Of a stretch of 64,000 bases of DNA, positions 17,293 to 25,769 are shown piece by piece (position 1 is the stretch's first letter; every line of letters starts with the position of its first letter). Source of the stretch: JAWWPY01 sp963822825 (GTDB lineage Bacteria; Actinomycetota; Actinomycetes; Streptosporangiales; Streptosporangiaceae); assembly GCA_963822825.1 (NCBI GenBank), contig CAWGIW010000007.1:1-64000 (forward strand), read 5' to 3'. The position numbers and the translations under genes were made by a program. The notes beneath the pieces are model-generated. The model searched no databases and was not told the origin of the DNA. It saw nothing but the letters and a program-made list of their open reading frames with translations.

Positions 17293-18687
17293 GTGAGCAG
17301 CGTGATCGATCAGCCATATGCGTACCAGCGGGTCGAGCTCACGGAGCCGGACTGGCGGCGCATCCCCGGCTGGTCGGAGGTCGCCGTCGCGGAGTGGGAG
17401 TCGGCGCAGTGGCAGCGGGCGCACTGCGTGAAGAACCTGCGCCAGCTCCGCGAGGTACTCGGGGCCGGGCTCGACGAGGCCTTCCTGGCCGACCTGGAGC
17501 GCGACCAGCGCGAGCGGGCCACGATGTCCATGCTGGTTCCGCCGCAGATGCTGAACACCATGGCGCCCTCGCATCAGCCGGGTCAGCCGGGCTTCACCGA
17601 GGCGCTGTACGCCGACCCGGTGCGCAGGTACATGATCCCGGTGTTCAGCGACCGGCGCACGGACTGGCCATCGCATCCCTACGCGTCCCGGGACTCCCTG
17701 CACGAGGCGGAGATGTGGACGGTGGAGGGCCTGACCCACCGCTACCCGACCAAGGTGCTCGCCGAAGTGCTGCCCACCTGCCCGCAGTATTGCGGGCACT
17801 GCACGCGGATGGACCTGGTCGGCAACCCCACCGCGTCGGCCGGCAAGCTCAAGTTCGGGCTGCCCCCGGCCGACCGGCTGGCCGCGATGATCCATTACCT
17901 GCGGGTCACGCCCGGGGTGCGGGACGTGGTGGTCTCCGGCGGGGACGTGGCCAACCTGCCCTGGCCCCGGCTGGAGTCCTTCGTCGGTGCCCTGCTCGAT
18001 GTGGACAGCATCCGCGACATCCGGCTGGCCACCAAGGCGCTGATGGGCCTGCCCCAGCACTGGCTGGCCGACGACGTGCGGGCCGGCCTGGAACGGCTCG
18101 GCGTCAAGGCCCGCGAGCGCGGGGCGAACATCGCCATCCACACCCACGTCAACGCGGCCCAGTCGGTGACCCCGCTGGTCGCCCGGGCCACCCGGGCCAT
18201 GCTCGACACCGGCATCCGCGACGTCCGCAACCAGGGGGTGCTGCTGCGCGGCGTCAACGACAGCGCCTCCGCCTTGCTCGACCTGTGCTTCACCCTGCTG
18301 GATGGGGCCGGGATCATGCCCTATTACTTCTACATGTGCGACATGATCCCGGGCAGCGAGCACTGGCGGCTCTCGCTGGCCGAGGCCCAGTACCTGCAGC
18401 ACCAGATCATGGGCTACCTGCCCGGGTTCGCCACCCCGCGGGTGGTGTGCGACGTCCCGTATGTCGGCAAGCGCTGGGTGCACCAGGTGGCCCGGTATGA
18501 CGCCGACCTCGGCATCTCCTACTGGACGAAGAATTACCGGACCGGCGTGGAGGCCGAGGACCCGCTGGCGCTCAGCCGCGAGTACCCCTACTACGACCCC
18601 ATTTACCGGCTGCCGGAGCAGGGCCAGGCCTGGTGGCGGGCCCGCGCCGCCACGGCCGGCGGCCTACAGCTCGCGGAGACCAGCTGA
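17293..18687 (+). CDS. kamA: Lysine 2,3-aminomutase (radical SAM)
   Basis: 464 residues. CPQYCGHC supplies the CX3CX2C cysteines (C163, C167, C170) for the iron-sulfur cluster that cleaves S-adenosylmethionine; PLP carries the migrating amino group, turning L-lysine into beta-lysine. Other family segments: FSDRRTDWPSHPYASRDSLH, SGGDVANLPWPRLES, NIAIHTHVNAAQSVTP, NQGVLLRGVND, MPYYFYMCDMIPGSEHWR. It is longer than the clostridial enzyme at both ends. The GTG start has GGGAA a few bases upstream. Divergent from the kdd operon, it supplies the first step of the same pathway. Confidence 0.93.
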   Translation: MSSVIDQPYAYQRVELTEPDWRRIPGWSEVAVAEWESAQWQRAHCVKNLRQLREVLGAGLDEAFLADLERDQRERATMSMLVPPQMLNTMAPSHQPGQPGFTEALYADPVRRYMIPVFSDRRTDWPSHPYASRDSLHEAEMWTVEGLTHRYPTKVLAEVLPTCPQYCGHCTRMDLVGNPTASAGKLKFGLPPADRLAAMIHYLRVTPGVRDVVVSGGDVANLPWPRLESFVGALLDVDSIRDIRLATKALMGLPQHWLADDVRAGLERLGVKARERGANIAIHTHVNAAQSVTPLVARATRAMLDTGIRDVRNQGVLLRGVNDSASALLDLCFTLLDGAGIMPYYFYMCDMIPGSEHWRLSLAEAQYLQHQIMGYLPGFATPRVVCDVPYVGKRWVHQVARYDADLGISYWTKNYRTGVEAEDPLALSREYPYYDPIYRLPEQGQAWWRARAATAGGLQLAETS

Positions 18688-18754
18688 CGGCTGGCCGAAG
18701 TGCGGTGCGCCCGCGATCTTCCGGTTGTGCCGGGCCGCCGGGGATGATGAGTGG

Positions 18755-20173
18755 GTGACCACGGTTCACTTTCCGGCTGCGGTGTTCCAGCGGGCGGGGC
18801 TGCCTGCCGCCGAGGCGGAGGAATGGGCCGCGTCCGCGCCAGGCCCGCGCGGCCGGTTCGGGGACGCCGCCGCTGCGGCCGGCGTGTTCCTGACCCGCGG
18901 GCGGGCGCTCATCCAGCGCCTGCCCGACCCGGTCCGCCGCAGCGCTGACGAGCGCGCCGCTCACGACGTCATGGCCGGGATGATGAACGCGGCCCGCGAG
19001 AGTTTCCTGCGCTCGCACGCGGCCGCTCTCTATGACGCGGTGACCAGCCGGTGCACCAGGTCACTCCGGGTCGAGGAGTTCGTCTACGAGGCGGCGGCGG
19101 CTGTTCCCGGCCTCGTTCCGACCCCGGCCGAGATGGACGCCGAGCGCGCCCGGACGCTGCCCGAGAAGGAGGGCATCGAGTTCGCGCAGGGCCTGCTGGT
19201 CGGGCACGTGCTGGCCGTGCCGCGGGCCGGCCGGCACCTGATCGGCGCGATGCTGCGCCCCACCTCCGAGGCATCCGAGCTTCTGGGCGAGCTACGGGCC
19301 AGGGGCACGATTGACCTCGGCCCAGTCCGGGTCACCCGCCGGGGCCGGGCCGGCATCCTCGAGCTGAGCAACCCACGGCATCTCAACGCCGAGGACGACG
19401 TGACGCTCGGCCCGACCGAGTGCGCGGTCAACATGATCCTGCTCGACCCGGACATCGAGGTCGGCGTGATACGCGGCGGCATGCTGGCTCACCCTCGCTA
19501 CCCAGGCGCCCGTGTCCTCGGATCGGGCATCAACCTCACCCGCCTTTACCGCGGGCGCATCGACTTCCTCTTCTACCTGGTGCGCGACCTCGGCTATGTG
19601 CACAAGATCTACCGCGGCATAGCTCTCTCAGCGCTAGGCGCAGGCGCGTCCGCGCACTTCGCCGGCGGCCCGGACGCCGCGATCGAGAAATTGTGGGTCG
19701 CGGCGGTGGAACGTTTCGCGGTCGGCGCCGCCTGCCAGTTGCTGCACGTCGTGGACCACGTGATCGCTACGCGCGGGTCGCGCCTGTTCCTGCCGGCCCG
19801 CCGGGAAGGGATCATCCCGGGCGCGTCCAACCTGCGCCTGCCCCGTTTCGTCGGAGATCGCGCCGCCCGCCAGGCGATCTTCTCGGGCCGGGAGTGGACG
19901 GCGGGTGAGCCGGACGCGGCGCTGCTCTGTGACGAGGTGGTGGAACCCGGCCAGATGGACCGGGCGCTCGAGGCGCGGACCGAGGCGCTCACCAATTCCG
20001 GGCTCGTGAACGCGGCCGCCAACCGGAGGGCGCTGCGGGCCGGCCAGGAACCGCTCGACCTGTTTCGCGAGTACATGGCCACCTATGCGGTTGAGCAGGC
20101 GCGCTGCCACCTGAGCCGGGCGCTCGCCCATAACCTGGAGGTGCACTGGAATGCACGTGAGCGCAGCATCTGA
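18755..20173 (+). CDS. DpgC-like (3,5-dihydroxyphenyl)acetyl-CoA dioxygenase family protein
   Basis: A crotonase-fold protein with the DpgC layout: an alpha-helical N-terminal domain of about 190 residues, then the crotonase core. Markers are HPRYPGARVLGSGINLTRLY, DFLFYLVRDLGYVHKIYRG, VAAVERFAVGAACQLL, REGIIPGASNLRLPRF and SGREWTAGEPDAALLCDEVV. DpgC uses O2 without metal or cofactor to turn 3,5-dihydroxyphenylacetyl-CoA into the arylglyoxylate. No DpgA/B/D genes are nearby, so this is not a glycopeptide dihydroxyphenylglycine cluster. The GTG start is uncertain, since the frame is open upstream into kamA. It overlaps the ligase gene by 23 bases, pointing to an arylacetyl-CoA made on the spot. 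Confidence 0.82.
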   Translation: MTTVHFPAAVFQRAGLPAAEAEEWAASAPGPRGRFGDAAAAAGVFLTRGRALIQRLPDPVRRSADERAAHDVMAGMMNAARESFLRSHAAALYDAVTSRCTRSLRVEEFVYEAAAAVPGLVPTPAEMDAERARTLPEKEGIEFAQGLLVGHVLAVPRAGRHLIGAMLRPTSEASELLGELRARGTIDLGPVRVTRRGRAGILELSNPRHLNAEDDVTLGPTECAVNMILLDPDIEVGVIRGGMLAHPRYPGARVLGSGINLTRLYRGRIDFLFYLVRDLGYVHKIYRGIALSALGAGASAHFAGGPDAAIEKLWVAAVERFAVGAACQLLHVVDHVIATRGSRLFLPARREGIIPGASNLRLPRFVGDRAARQAIFSGREWTAGEPDAALLCDEVVEPGQMDRALEARTEALTNSGLVNAAANRRALRAGQEPLDLFREYMATYAVEQARCHLSRALAHNLEVHWNARERSI

Positions 20174-21461
20174 GCAACGGATCTGGGATCACGCCGAGAC
20201 GCTGCCCCGCGAGCAGCTGGCCGCGCTTCAGCTCGACCGCCTGCGTTCGGCGGTTGCGCGCGTCCTGCGCGGCCAGCCGTTCGGTGCCGGGCGGCTGGCC
20301 GCCGCGGGCCTGGCGGCGCCCGGGGATGTCGGCTCTCTCGACGACCTGTCCCGCATCCCCTTCACCAGCAAGGCCGACCTCCGCGCCCATTATCCGTTCG
20401 GCCTGCTGGCGGTGCCGAGGCAGCAGCTCGTGCGGGTCCACGCCTCGAGCGGCACGCACGGCAAGCCGACGATCGTCGGGTACACCAGCGCCGACCTCGA
20501 GAACTGGACCGAGCTGATGGCGCGGTGCATGACGATGGCCGGCGTCAGGCCGGGGATGGTGATCCACAACGCCAATGGCTATGGGCTCTTCACCGGCGGC
20601 CTCGGCTTTCACCAGGGCGGCGAGCGGATCGGCGCCACGGTGGTCCCGGTCTCGGGTGGGTTCACCGCCCGGCAGGCGATGCTGCTGCGTGACCTGGGCG
20701 CTCAGGTCCTTGTCTCAACGCCGTCTTATGCGCTGGCCGTCGCGCAGGCCATCGCTGACTCCAGCGGCCCGGAGCCGCATCTCGAGCTCGGGCTGTTCGG
20801 TGGCGAGCCGTGGACCGAGGCGATGCGCGCGGAGATCGAGCGATCGCTCGGCCTGGTCGCCGTCAACTTCTATGGCCTGTCGGAAATGTGCGGACCGGGA
20901 GTCGCCGCGGAGTGCGTGGCCCGCGCCGGGCTGCATGTGCAGGAAGACCATTTCGTGGTCGAGGTGATCGACCCCGCCGACGGGCGCCCGGTAGCGCCGG
21001 GGACCGAAGGGGAACTCGTCTTCACCACGCTGACCAAGGAAGCGCTGCCGCTGCTGCGCTACCGGACCGGCGATATCGGCTGCCTCGCCAGTGAGCCCTG
21101 CGCGTGCGGCCGCACGACGGTCCGGCTGACCGGGCTGCGTGGCCGTCACGACGACATGCTCATCGTGCGCGGCGTCAACATCTATCCCTCTCAGGTGGAA
21201 CACGTGCTGCTCAGCGCAGGCGGAGTCGCACCGCATTACCGGCTGATCGTGGAGCGGCCCGGTCCGCTCGACGAGATGACCCTCGAGTGCGAGCCTGCCG
21301 ACCCCGCCGAAGAGCCCGCAATGCTCCGCGCCCGGCTCGAGCAGCTCCTGCGGGATCACACCGGCCTGCGGATCACAGTGGCGCTGGTCCAGCCCGGAAG
21401 CATCCCCCGCAGCGAAGGTAAGGCGGTACGGGTGGTAGATCACGGCCCGAACGCTCGGTAG
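20151..21461 (+). CDS. Phenylacetate-CoA ligase (PaaK) family
   Basis: 436 residues, AMP-forming arylacetate:CoA ligase. Seen: PFTSKADLRAHYPFGL, the phosphate loop HASSGTHGKPTIVGYT, NFYGLSEMCGPG, LRYRTGDIG, CACGRTTVR, the hinge GRHDDMLIVRGVNIYPSQVE and the C-terminal lysine loop SEGKAVRV. The start lies inside the DpgC-like gene, a strong sign of coupled translation, so its product is probably that enzyme's substrate. Unlike the paa pathway proper, no paaABCDE epoxidase genes lie nearby. Confidence 0.9.
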   Translation: MHVSAASEQRIWDHAETLPREQLAALQLDRLRSAVARVLRGQPFGAGRLAAAGLAAPGDVGSLDDLSRIPFTSKADLRAHYPFGLLAVPRQQLVRVHASSGTHGKPTIVGYTSADLENWTELMARCMTMAGVRPGMVIHNANGYGLFTGGLGFHQGGERIGATVVPVSGGFTARQAMLLRDLGAQVLVSTPSYALAVAQAIADSSGPEPHLELGLFGGEPWTEAMRAEIERSLGLVAVNFYGLSEMCGPGVAAECVARAGLHVQEDHFVVEVIDPADGRPVAPGTEGELVFTTLTKEALPLLRYRTGDIGCLASEPCACGRTTVRLTGLRGRHDDMLIVRGVNIYPSQVEHVLLSAGGVAPHYRLIVERPGPLDEMTLECEPADPAEEPAMLRARLEQLLRDHTGLRITVALVQPGSIPRSEGKAVRVVDHGPNAR

Positions 21462-21507
21462 GCCATCCACCGCGGTAGTGACAGAACCCGTTGGCGGGGA
21501 CGAGTTC

Positions 21508-22020
21508 ATGGTCCATGCTGGTGGTATGCGCGCCCGCGTGGGGGGCTGGTTCGACGGCGCCGGCTGGTCAGTCGGCCTCGCTGCCGCTCTGTTTGTGTTC
21601 GCCCTGCTCGTGGTGGTGCTGGAGCTGCAGTCGCCGGATCTCGTGCTCTGGACCGGTCACCGGGTCGTGGGGACGGAGCAGGGCGGCATCGTCAGGTACC
21701 AGTGGCAAGGTCAGGGCTATTCGCTCGACGCACCCGGGTACGGGTCGTCGAAGGCCGTGAGCGTCTACGTCAACCCCGCCAACCCCGGCGACGCCATGAT
21801 GGACAACGCAGCCGACCGGGCGGCCATCTCTTTTCTCGTCGGCGCGCCGGTCACCGCGGGCGTGGCCGTGCTCGTTGTCGGCCTGACCCGCAGGTACCGG
21901 TGGGCGCGCCGTCCGAGGAGCCGGGCCGGTGCCGCGGCGGCGGGCGACGGGCTGGATCCGGACTTTGTCGCCCGGCACCTGCGGGAACTGCGTGGCGGCG
22001 ACCGGGGCGGTGCTGTGTAG
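21508..22020 (+). CDS. Small membrane protein with two transmembrane segments (DUF3592-like)
   Basis: About 170 residues. One hydrophobic helix near the N-terminus (LAAALFVFALLVVVLEL), a soluble loop with VYVNPANPGDAMMD, a second helix (FLVGAPVTAGVAVLVVGL) and a basic cytoplasmic tail. The loop resembles DUF3592 proteins, whose role is unknown. ATG 21508 has GGGGACGA about seven bases upstream; GTG 21478 and ATG 21526 are alternatives. It follows the ligase by some 45 bases but shows no link to it. Confidence 0.6.
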   Translation: MVHAGGMRARVGGWFDGAGWSVGLAAALFVFALLVVVLELQSPDLVLWTGHRVVGTEQGGIVRYQWQGQGYSLDAPGYGSSKAVSVYVNPANPGDAMMDNAADRAAISFLVGAPVTAGVAVLVVGLTRRYRWARRPRSRAGAAAAGDGLDPDFVARHLRELRGGDRGGAV

Positions 22021-22061
22021 ACGCGAGCTGCGGGCTGGTATGGCGCGCCGGGCACACGGGC

Positions 22062-23270
22062 TCAATCGCTGGCCGGATGAAGGTGGAGGGGCAGGGAGGC
22101 GAAGCCGCTGAGGGTGTTGTTGAGGCGGCGCCGCGGCTGGCCTGGCCGGCTCAGCGTGGCCACCTGCCGAGCCAGGGCCTCCAGCAGCACCTCACCCTCC
22201 AGCCGGGCCAGCGAGGCGCCGACGCAGGCGTGGATCCCGAAGCCGAAGCCGACGTGCCCCACGGCCCGGCGGCGGATGTCGAACTCGTCGGGGTCGCCCC
22301 AGCGGCGCGGGTCGCGGTTGGCGGCGGCCAGGAACAGCAGCACCTTCTCCCCCGCGGCCATGGTGATGCCGCGGACCTCCACCTCCCTGGTGGTGGTGCG
22401 GAAGAAAGTCTGCACGGGTGAGGCGTATCGCAATGCTTCCTCGAACGCCGGGCCCGCCAGGGCGGGATCGTCCCGGAGCAGCTGGTATTGCGCCGGGTCG
22501 CGGGCCAGGCAGTCCAGGGCGCAGCCCAGCCCGATGACCGTGGTGTCCACGCCCGCGGTGAGCAGCGAGCGAACCAGCAGCGCGGCCTCCTCGGGGGTGA
22601 CCGCGCCTTCGTCGGCGCTCGCGTAGATCCGGGCACCGAGGCCGCCCTCGGCGAGGGCCTCACGCCTGCAGTGGGCCGCGATCCAGGCGATCACGCCCTC
22701 CGCCCGCGTCATCGATTCCTGCTGCAGGTGATTGCGCGGGCCGAACGCGTTGAAGGCCATGTTCCCGTAGGCCAGGAGCTGCTCGCCGCCGTCCTCGGTG
22801 AGCCCCACAGCCAGCGGGAACACCCGCAGCGGGAACGACTCGGCGATGTCACGCACGCCATCCACGACGGCCCGGGCGACGAGTTCGCGGACGAGGCGGG
22901 CCGCGTCGCGGGCGAAGTCCTCGCGCAGGGCGCGCACCGTCCGCGGCGACAGCGCCCTGGCCACCGCCCTGCGCGCCCGGGAGTGCTCGGGCGGGTCGGC
23001 CTCCAGCAGCAGGCTCGGTGGCCGCCACGGTTTTTCCTTGCGGAAGTCGCTGAGCCCGACGCCGGCCGACGAGCAGAACGTCTCCCAGTCCCGGAGCGCC
23101 TCGTGCACCTCGGCGTGGCGGGCCATCGCCCACACCCCGTAGCGCTCGAGCCAGACGACCGGGCCCGCCTCCCGCAACTCCTCGTGGAAGGCGAACGGAT
23201 CACGCAGGAAGTCGTCGGCGAAGGGGTCGGCCGCCGAGACCGGCGCGTCGAGCTGATGTGTCTGACCCAT
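22062..23270 (-). CDS. Cytochrome P450, CYP199-like
   Basis: 402 residues. Heme loop FGFGIHACVG with the thiolate near C349, ExxR helix (EEALRYASP) and I-helix AGVDTT. Several stretches resemble CYP199A p-methoxybenzoate demethylase: DFLRDPFAFHEELREAGPVV, DWETFCSSAGVGLSDFRKEK, PWRPPSLLLEADPPEHSRAR, YGNMAFNAFGPRN and SPVQTFFRTTTREVE. Such enzymes hydroxylate or demethylate para-substituted benzoates with a [2Fe-2S] ferredoxin, which is not encoded next to it. The chosen ATG 23270 is where family similarity begins, though the frame is open further upstream. It lies 52 bases after the MFS gene, in the same direction. Confidence 0.9.
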   Translation of the reverse strand: MGQTHQLDAPVSAADPFADDFLRDPFAFHEELREAGPVVWLERYGVWAMARHAEVHEALRDWETFCSSAGVGLSDFRKEKPWRPPSLLLEADPPEHSRARRAVARALSPRTVRALREDFARDAARLVRELVARAVVDGVRDIAESFPLRVFPLAVGLTEDGGEQLLAYGNMAFNAFGPRNHLQQESMTRAEGVIAWIAAHCRREALAEGGLGARIYASADEGAVTPEEAALLVRSLLTAGVDTTVIGLGCALDCLARDPAQYQLLRDDPALAGPAFEEALRYASPVQTFFRTTTREVEVRGITMAAGEKVLLFLAAANRDPRRWGDPDEFDIRRRAVGHVGFGFGIHACVGASLARLEGEVLLEALARQVATLSRPGQPRRRLNNTLSGFASLPLHLHPASD

Positions 23271-23322
23271 GGCGCCCCACCCTTTCCCCGCAGCGCCATG
23301 ATGCACCGTCCGCCAGCCGTGA

Positions 23323-24603
23323 TCAACAGTTAGCCGGCGGGGGCGCGGAGCCAGGCCGCACGGCCCGGTCGGCCAGGGCCCGGTCTTCCGCGCGCACCGG
23401 GATGAAGGCGGCGGCGGCCAGCGGGAACACGGCAACGGCACCGAAGGCCACGGCGTAGCCCGCTCCCCCGATCACGGCGGCGAGCACCGGCGGCGTGGCC
23501 GCGGCGAACGCGTTCTGCCCGGTGTTCTGGATGCCGAGGGCGCGCCCCGCCCACGATGACCCGGCATACTCCGCGACGGCGGTGAAGGCGAGCCCGTTGG
23601 TGCTCACCGCTACCACCGCCGCGACCAGCAGTGCCGCGATGGCCAGCGGCGACCTGGTCACCGCCTCGGCGGCCAGGGCCAGCAGGACCACGGCGGTGGC
23701 AAGGGCCAGGATGCGCATCGGGCGCATCCGGCGGCGCGTACGGTCGGACCAGTAGCCGGCCCCGAGCCGGGCCGCCGCGCCGCAGACCTGGGCGATCGCG
23801 AGCAGCCGCCCGGCGGCTGGCGCGGCCCAGCCGCGGGTGTCGACCAGGAACACGAGGGCGAATGTGGCCACGGCGAACTGCGGCACCACCAGCAGAGCGC
23901 TGGCCGAGTGGATCCGCCACAGCACCGGGGTCCGGTATGGCGACCCATGCCGTTCCTGCGGCCGCCGGGCGGCCCGCGCCGGATCACGCACGGCCACCAC
24001 CACGAGCGCGGCCGCCACCAGGCAGAACGTGCCGAGGAAGGCCAGGGCTGCGGGCGGCCCGTGCTCGCCGATGCTGGGCAGCGCCAGCGCCGCGACCGCG
24101 ACCGCCAGCGGCTGCGCGCTCTGCCTGATCCCCATGGCCAGCCCGCGTTCGTGCGCCCCGAACCAGCCCAGGATGAGCCGCCCGCTCGCCGCGTAGACCG
24201 ACGCGCCCGCCGCCCCGGCCAGGGCCAGGCAGGCCCCGAGGGCGGCGACCCCATGGACGGCGGTGCCGGCCAGCAGCACCAGCCCGGCTCCCGCCAGCCC
24301 GGTCCACAGCACCACCCGCTCGCCCCACCTGTCGGCGGCCGCCCCCCACGCGACCAGGGTCAGCAGCAGTCCCGCGGTCGGGCACGCGACCAGGATCCCG
24401 GCCTGCTCCAGCGACAGCCCCTCCTGCCGGAAGGCCGGGATGAGGTAGGCCAGGCCGTACTGGAAGGTGCAGCCCGCGGTCATCGCGACCAGCCCGGCGA
24501 TCAGGACCACCCACCGGCGCCCGGCCGCGGCGCTGGCCCCGCGCTCCTGCTGCACCGCCAGCCCGGCGCGGGGGCCAGCCGCCCCGCCATCTCGTCGGCT
24601 CAT
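23323..24603 (-). CDS. MFS transporter, 12 transmembrane segments
   Basis: 426 residues with alternating hydrophobic helices and the MFS loop 2-3 motif (WGAAADRWGERVV); a related motif recurs after helix 8 (GYWSDRTRRRMRPM). The fold suggests the aromatic acid/oxalate-formate-type group (FQYGLAYLIPAFRQEGLS). Being first in a unit with a CYP199-like P450, it plausibly imports the P450's aromatic acid substrate. The mRNA appears leaderless: TATTAT lies six bases before the ATG. Confidence 0.85.
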   Translation of the reverse strand: MSRRDGGAAGPRAGLAVQQERGASAAAGRRWVVLIAGLVAMTAGCTFQYGLAYLIPAFRQEGLSLEQAGILVACPTAGLLLTLVAWGAAADRWGERVVLWTGLAGAGLVLLAGTAVHGVAALGACLALAGAAGASVYAASGRLILGWFGAHERGLAMGIRQSAQPLAVAVAALALPSIGEHGPPAALAFLGTFCLVAAALVVVAVRDPARAARRPQERHGSPYRTPVLWRIHSASALLVVPQFAVATFALVFLVDTRGWAAPAAGRLLAIAQVCGAAARLGAGYWSDRTRRRMRPMRILALATAVVLLALAAEAVTRSPLAIAALLVAAVVAVSTNGLAFTAVAEYAGSSWAGRALGIQNTGQNAFAAATPPVLAAVIGGAGYAVAFGAVAVFPLAAAAFIPVRAEDRALADRAVRPGSAPPPANC

Positions 24604-24609
24604 ATGCTG

Positions 24610-24615
24610 ATAATA
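24610..24615 (-). promoter_or_regulatory. -10 box of a leaderless promoter for the MFS-P450 unit
   Basis: On the minus strand TATTAT is followed by six bases (CAGCAT) and then the ATG at 24603, the spacing at which the A of ATG becomes the +1 base. The 35 bases upstream are unusually AT-rich here and include GTAT-CATT-ATAC, a small palindrome that could be an operator. No good -35 box is seen. Confidence 0.55.
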
Positions 24616-24697
24616 GATGTCCGTATAATGATACAGCCGGGAGGTGACCGTGGTGCTCGCGGACGCCTAGCGGCAGATCTTTCCCGGTCTGAACTGG

Positions 24698-25636
24698 TCA
24701 GTGCTGGCGGGCGGGGTCATCGTCAGCCCCGGCGTCGGCGGCCGAGTCAGCGTCTCCGGTGGTGCCGTCCTGCTCGGCCGCGGCCGCCGCGCCGCCATCA
24801 CCAGCCGGACCGCTCTCCTCCCCAGCCGCTCCGCTCGCGCCGGCCACGGGGCTCCTGCGCTGTGTCCGCACGAACCACACGATGCCGATGACGGTCAGGG
24901 CGGACGCCACATAGAAGTTCAGCCGCAAGCCCAGGAAGTGCTCGGAAGGATCGACCCGCAATGACTCCTCGAAGATCCGGAATGCCGAGTACCCGGTCAC
25001 GTACAAGGCGAACAGGCCCGGGGGCCTGACCCCACGGTGGTGGCCCAGCCAGACCAGGAGCGCCGCCAGGAGCAGGTCGAAGACCAGCTCGTACAGGAAT
25101 GTGGGGTGAAAGGTGGTGTACCGCAGGTAGCCGGCCGGGCGGAACGCGGGGGTTATCCGCAGTCCCCACGGCAGGCTGGTCGGGCCGCCGAACAACTCCT
25201 GGTTGAAGTAATTCCCTATCCGGCCGATCCCCTGGGCGACCAGCAGCGCCGGGGCGACGGCGTCCATGAAGACGGGCACATCCCCGCCTGCCCGCCGCAC
25301 CCGCCATATGCCGACCACGGCCGCCAGCGCGATGCCGCCCCAGATCCCCAGCCCGCCGTCCCAGACCGCGAATACCCCGTACCAGTGATGCGGGATGTAC
25401 TTCGGTGTCGTGATGTCAAAGTAGATCCGGCCGCCGACGATCCCGGCGGGCACCGCCCACAGCGCCACGTCGCCGACCAGGGCCGGGTCACCGCCCTGCG
25501 CCTTCCAGCGGCGCTGCGTGATGAGGATGGCCGCCGTGATGCCGACCACGTACATCAGCCCGTAGAAGTGGATAAAGGCCGGCCCGATGTGAAACCCGTT
25601 CACCGGCGGGCTGGGTATGTAAAAAGGCAAGGCCAT
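24698..25636 (-). CDS. lgt: Prolipoprotein diacylglyceryl transferase
   Basis: Integral membrane enzyme that moves diacylglycerol from phosphatidylglycerol to the lipobox cysteine of prolipoproteins, among them perhaps the two substrate-binding proteins at 43-46 kb. Seen: the N-terminal IPSPPVNGFHIGPAFIHFYG, WAVPAGIVGGRIYF, the Lgt signature GRIGNYFNQELFG, FHPTFLYE and seven hydrophobic helices. The C-terminal 50 residues are a low-complexity acidic, Ala/Gly-rich tail common in actinobacterial Lgt. I place the start at ATG 25636, where homology begins; TACGCT six bases before it would fit a leaderless mRNA. Confidence 0.93.
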   Translation of the reverse strand: MALPFYIPSPPVNGFHIGPAFIHFYGLMYVVGITAAILITQRRWKAQGGDPALVGDVALWAVPAGIVGGRIYFDITTPKYIPHHWYGVFAVWDGGLGIWGGIALAAVVGIWRVRRAGGDVPVFMDAVAPALLVAQGIGRIGNYFNQELFGGPTSLPWGLRITPAFRPAGYLRYTTFHPTFLYELVFDLLLAALLVWLGHHRGVRPPGLFALYVTGYSAFRIFEESLRVDPSEHFLGLRLNFYVASALTVIGIVWFVRTQRRSPVAGASGAAGEESGPAGDGGAAAAAEQDGTTGDADSAADAGADDDPARQH

Positions 25637-25721
25637 GCGCCGAGCGTAGCGGGCCGCCGGGGGCCGCGGCACCGGGCCCGCAGGGACGGAAAATGCAGCC
25701 GTCATTCGGTACCGGTGCCGA

Positions 25722-25739
25722 TCGGGCGTGATCGCCCGA
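25722..25739. promoter_or_regulatory. Perfect short palindrome between lgt and the cyclodeaminase gene
   Basis: TCGGGCG-TGAT-CGCCCGA: seven-base arms and a four-base centre in the divergent gap. It could be an operator for the ornithine-cyclodeaminase-family gene. Short GC palindromes arise easily in such DNA. Confidence 0.3.
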
Positions 25740-25769
25740 GCGGCCGCGTCCTGTGCTGGACTGGCCTAC

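Noticed and set aside
18755..21461. Part of a glycopeptide or dihydroxyphenylglycine gene cluster
   Set aside because: The DpgC-like gene lacks DpgA, DpgB, DpgD and peptide synthetase neighbours.
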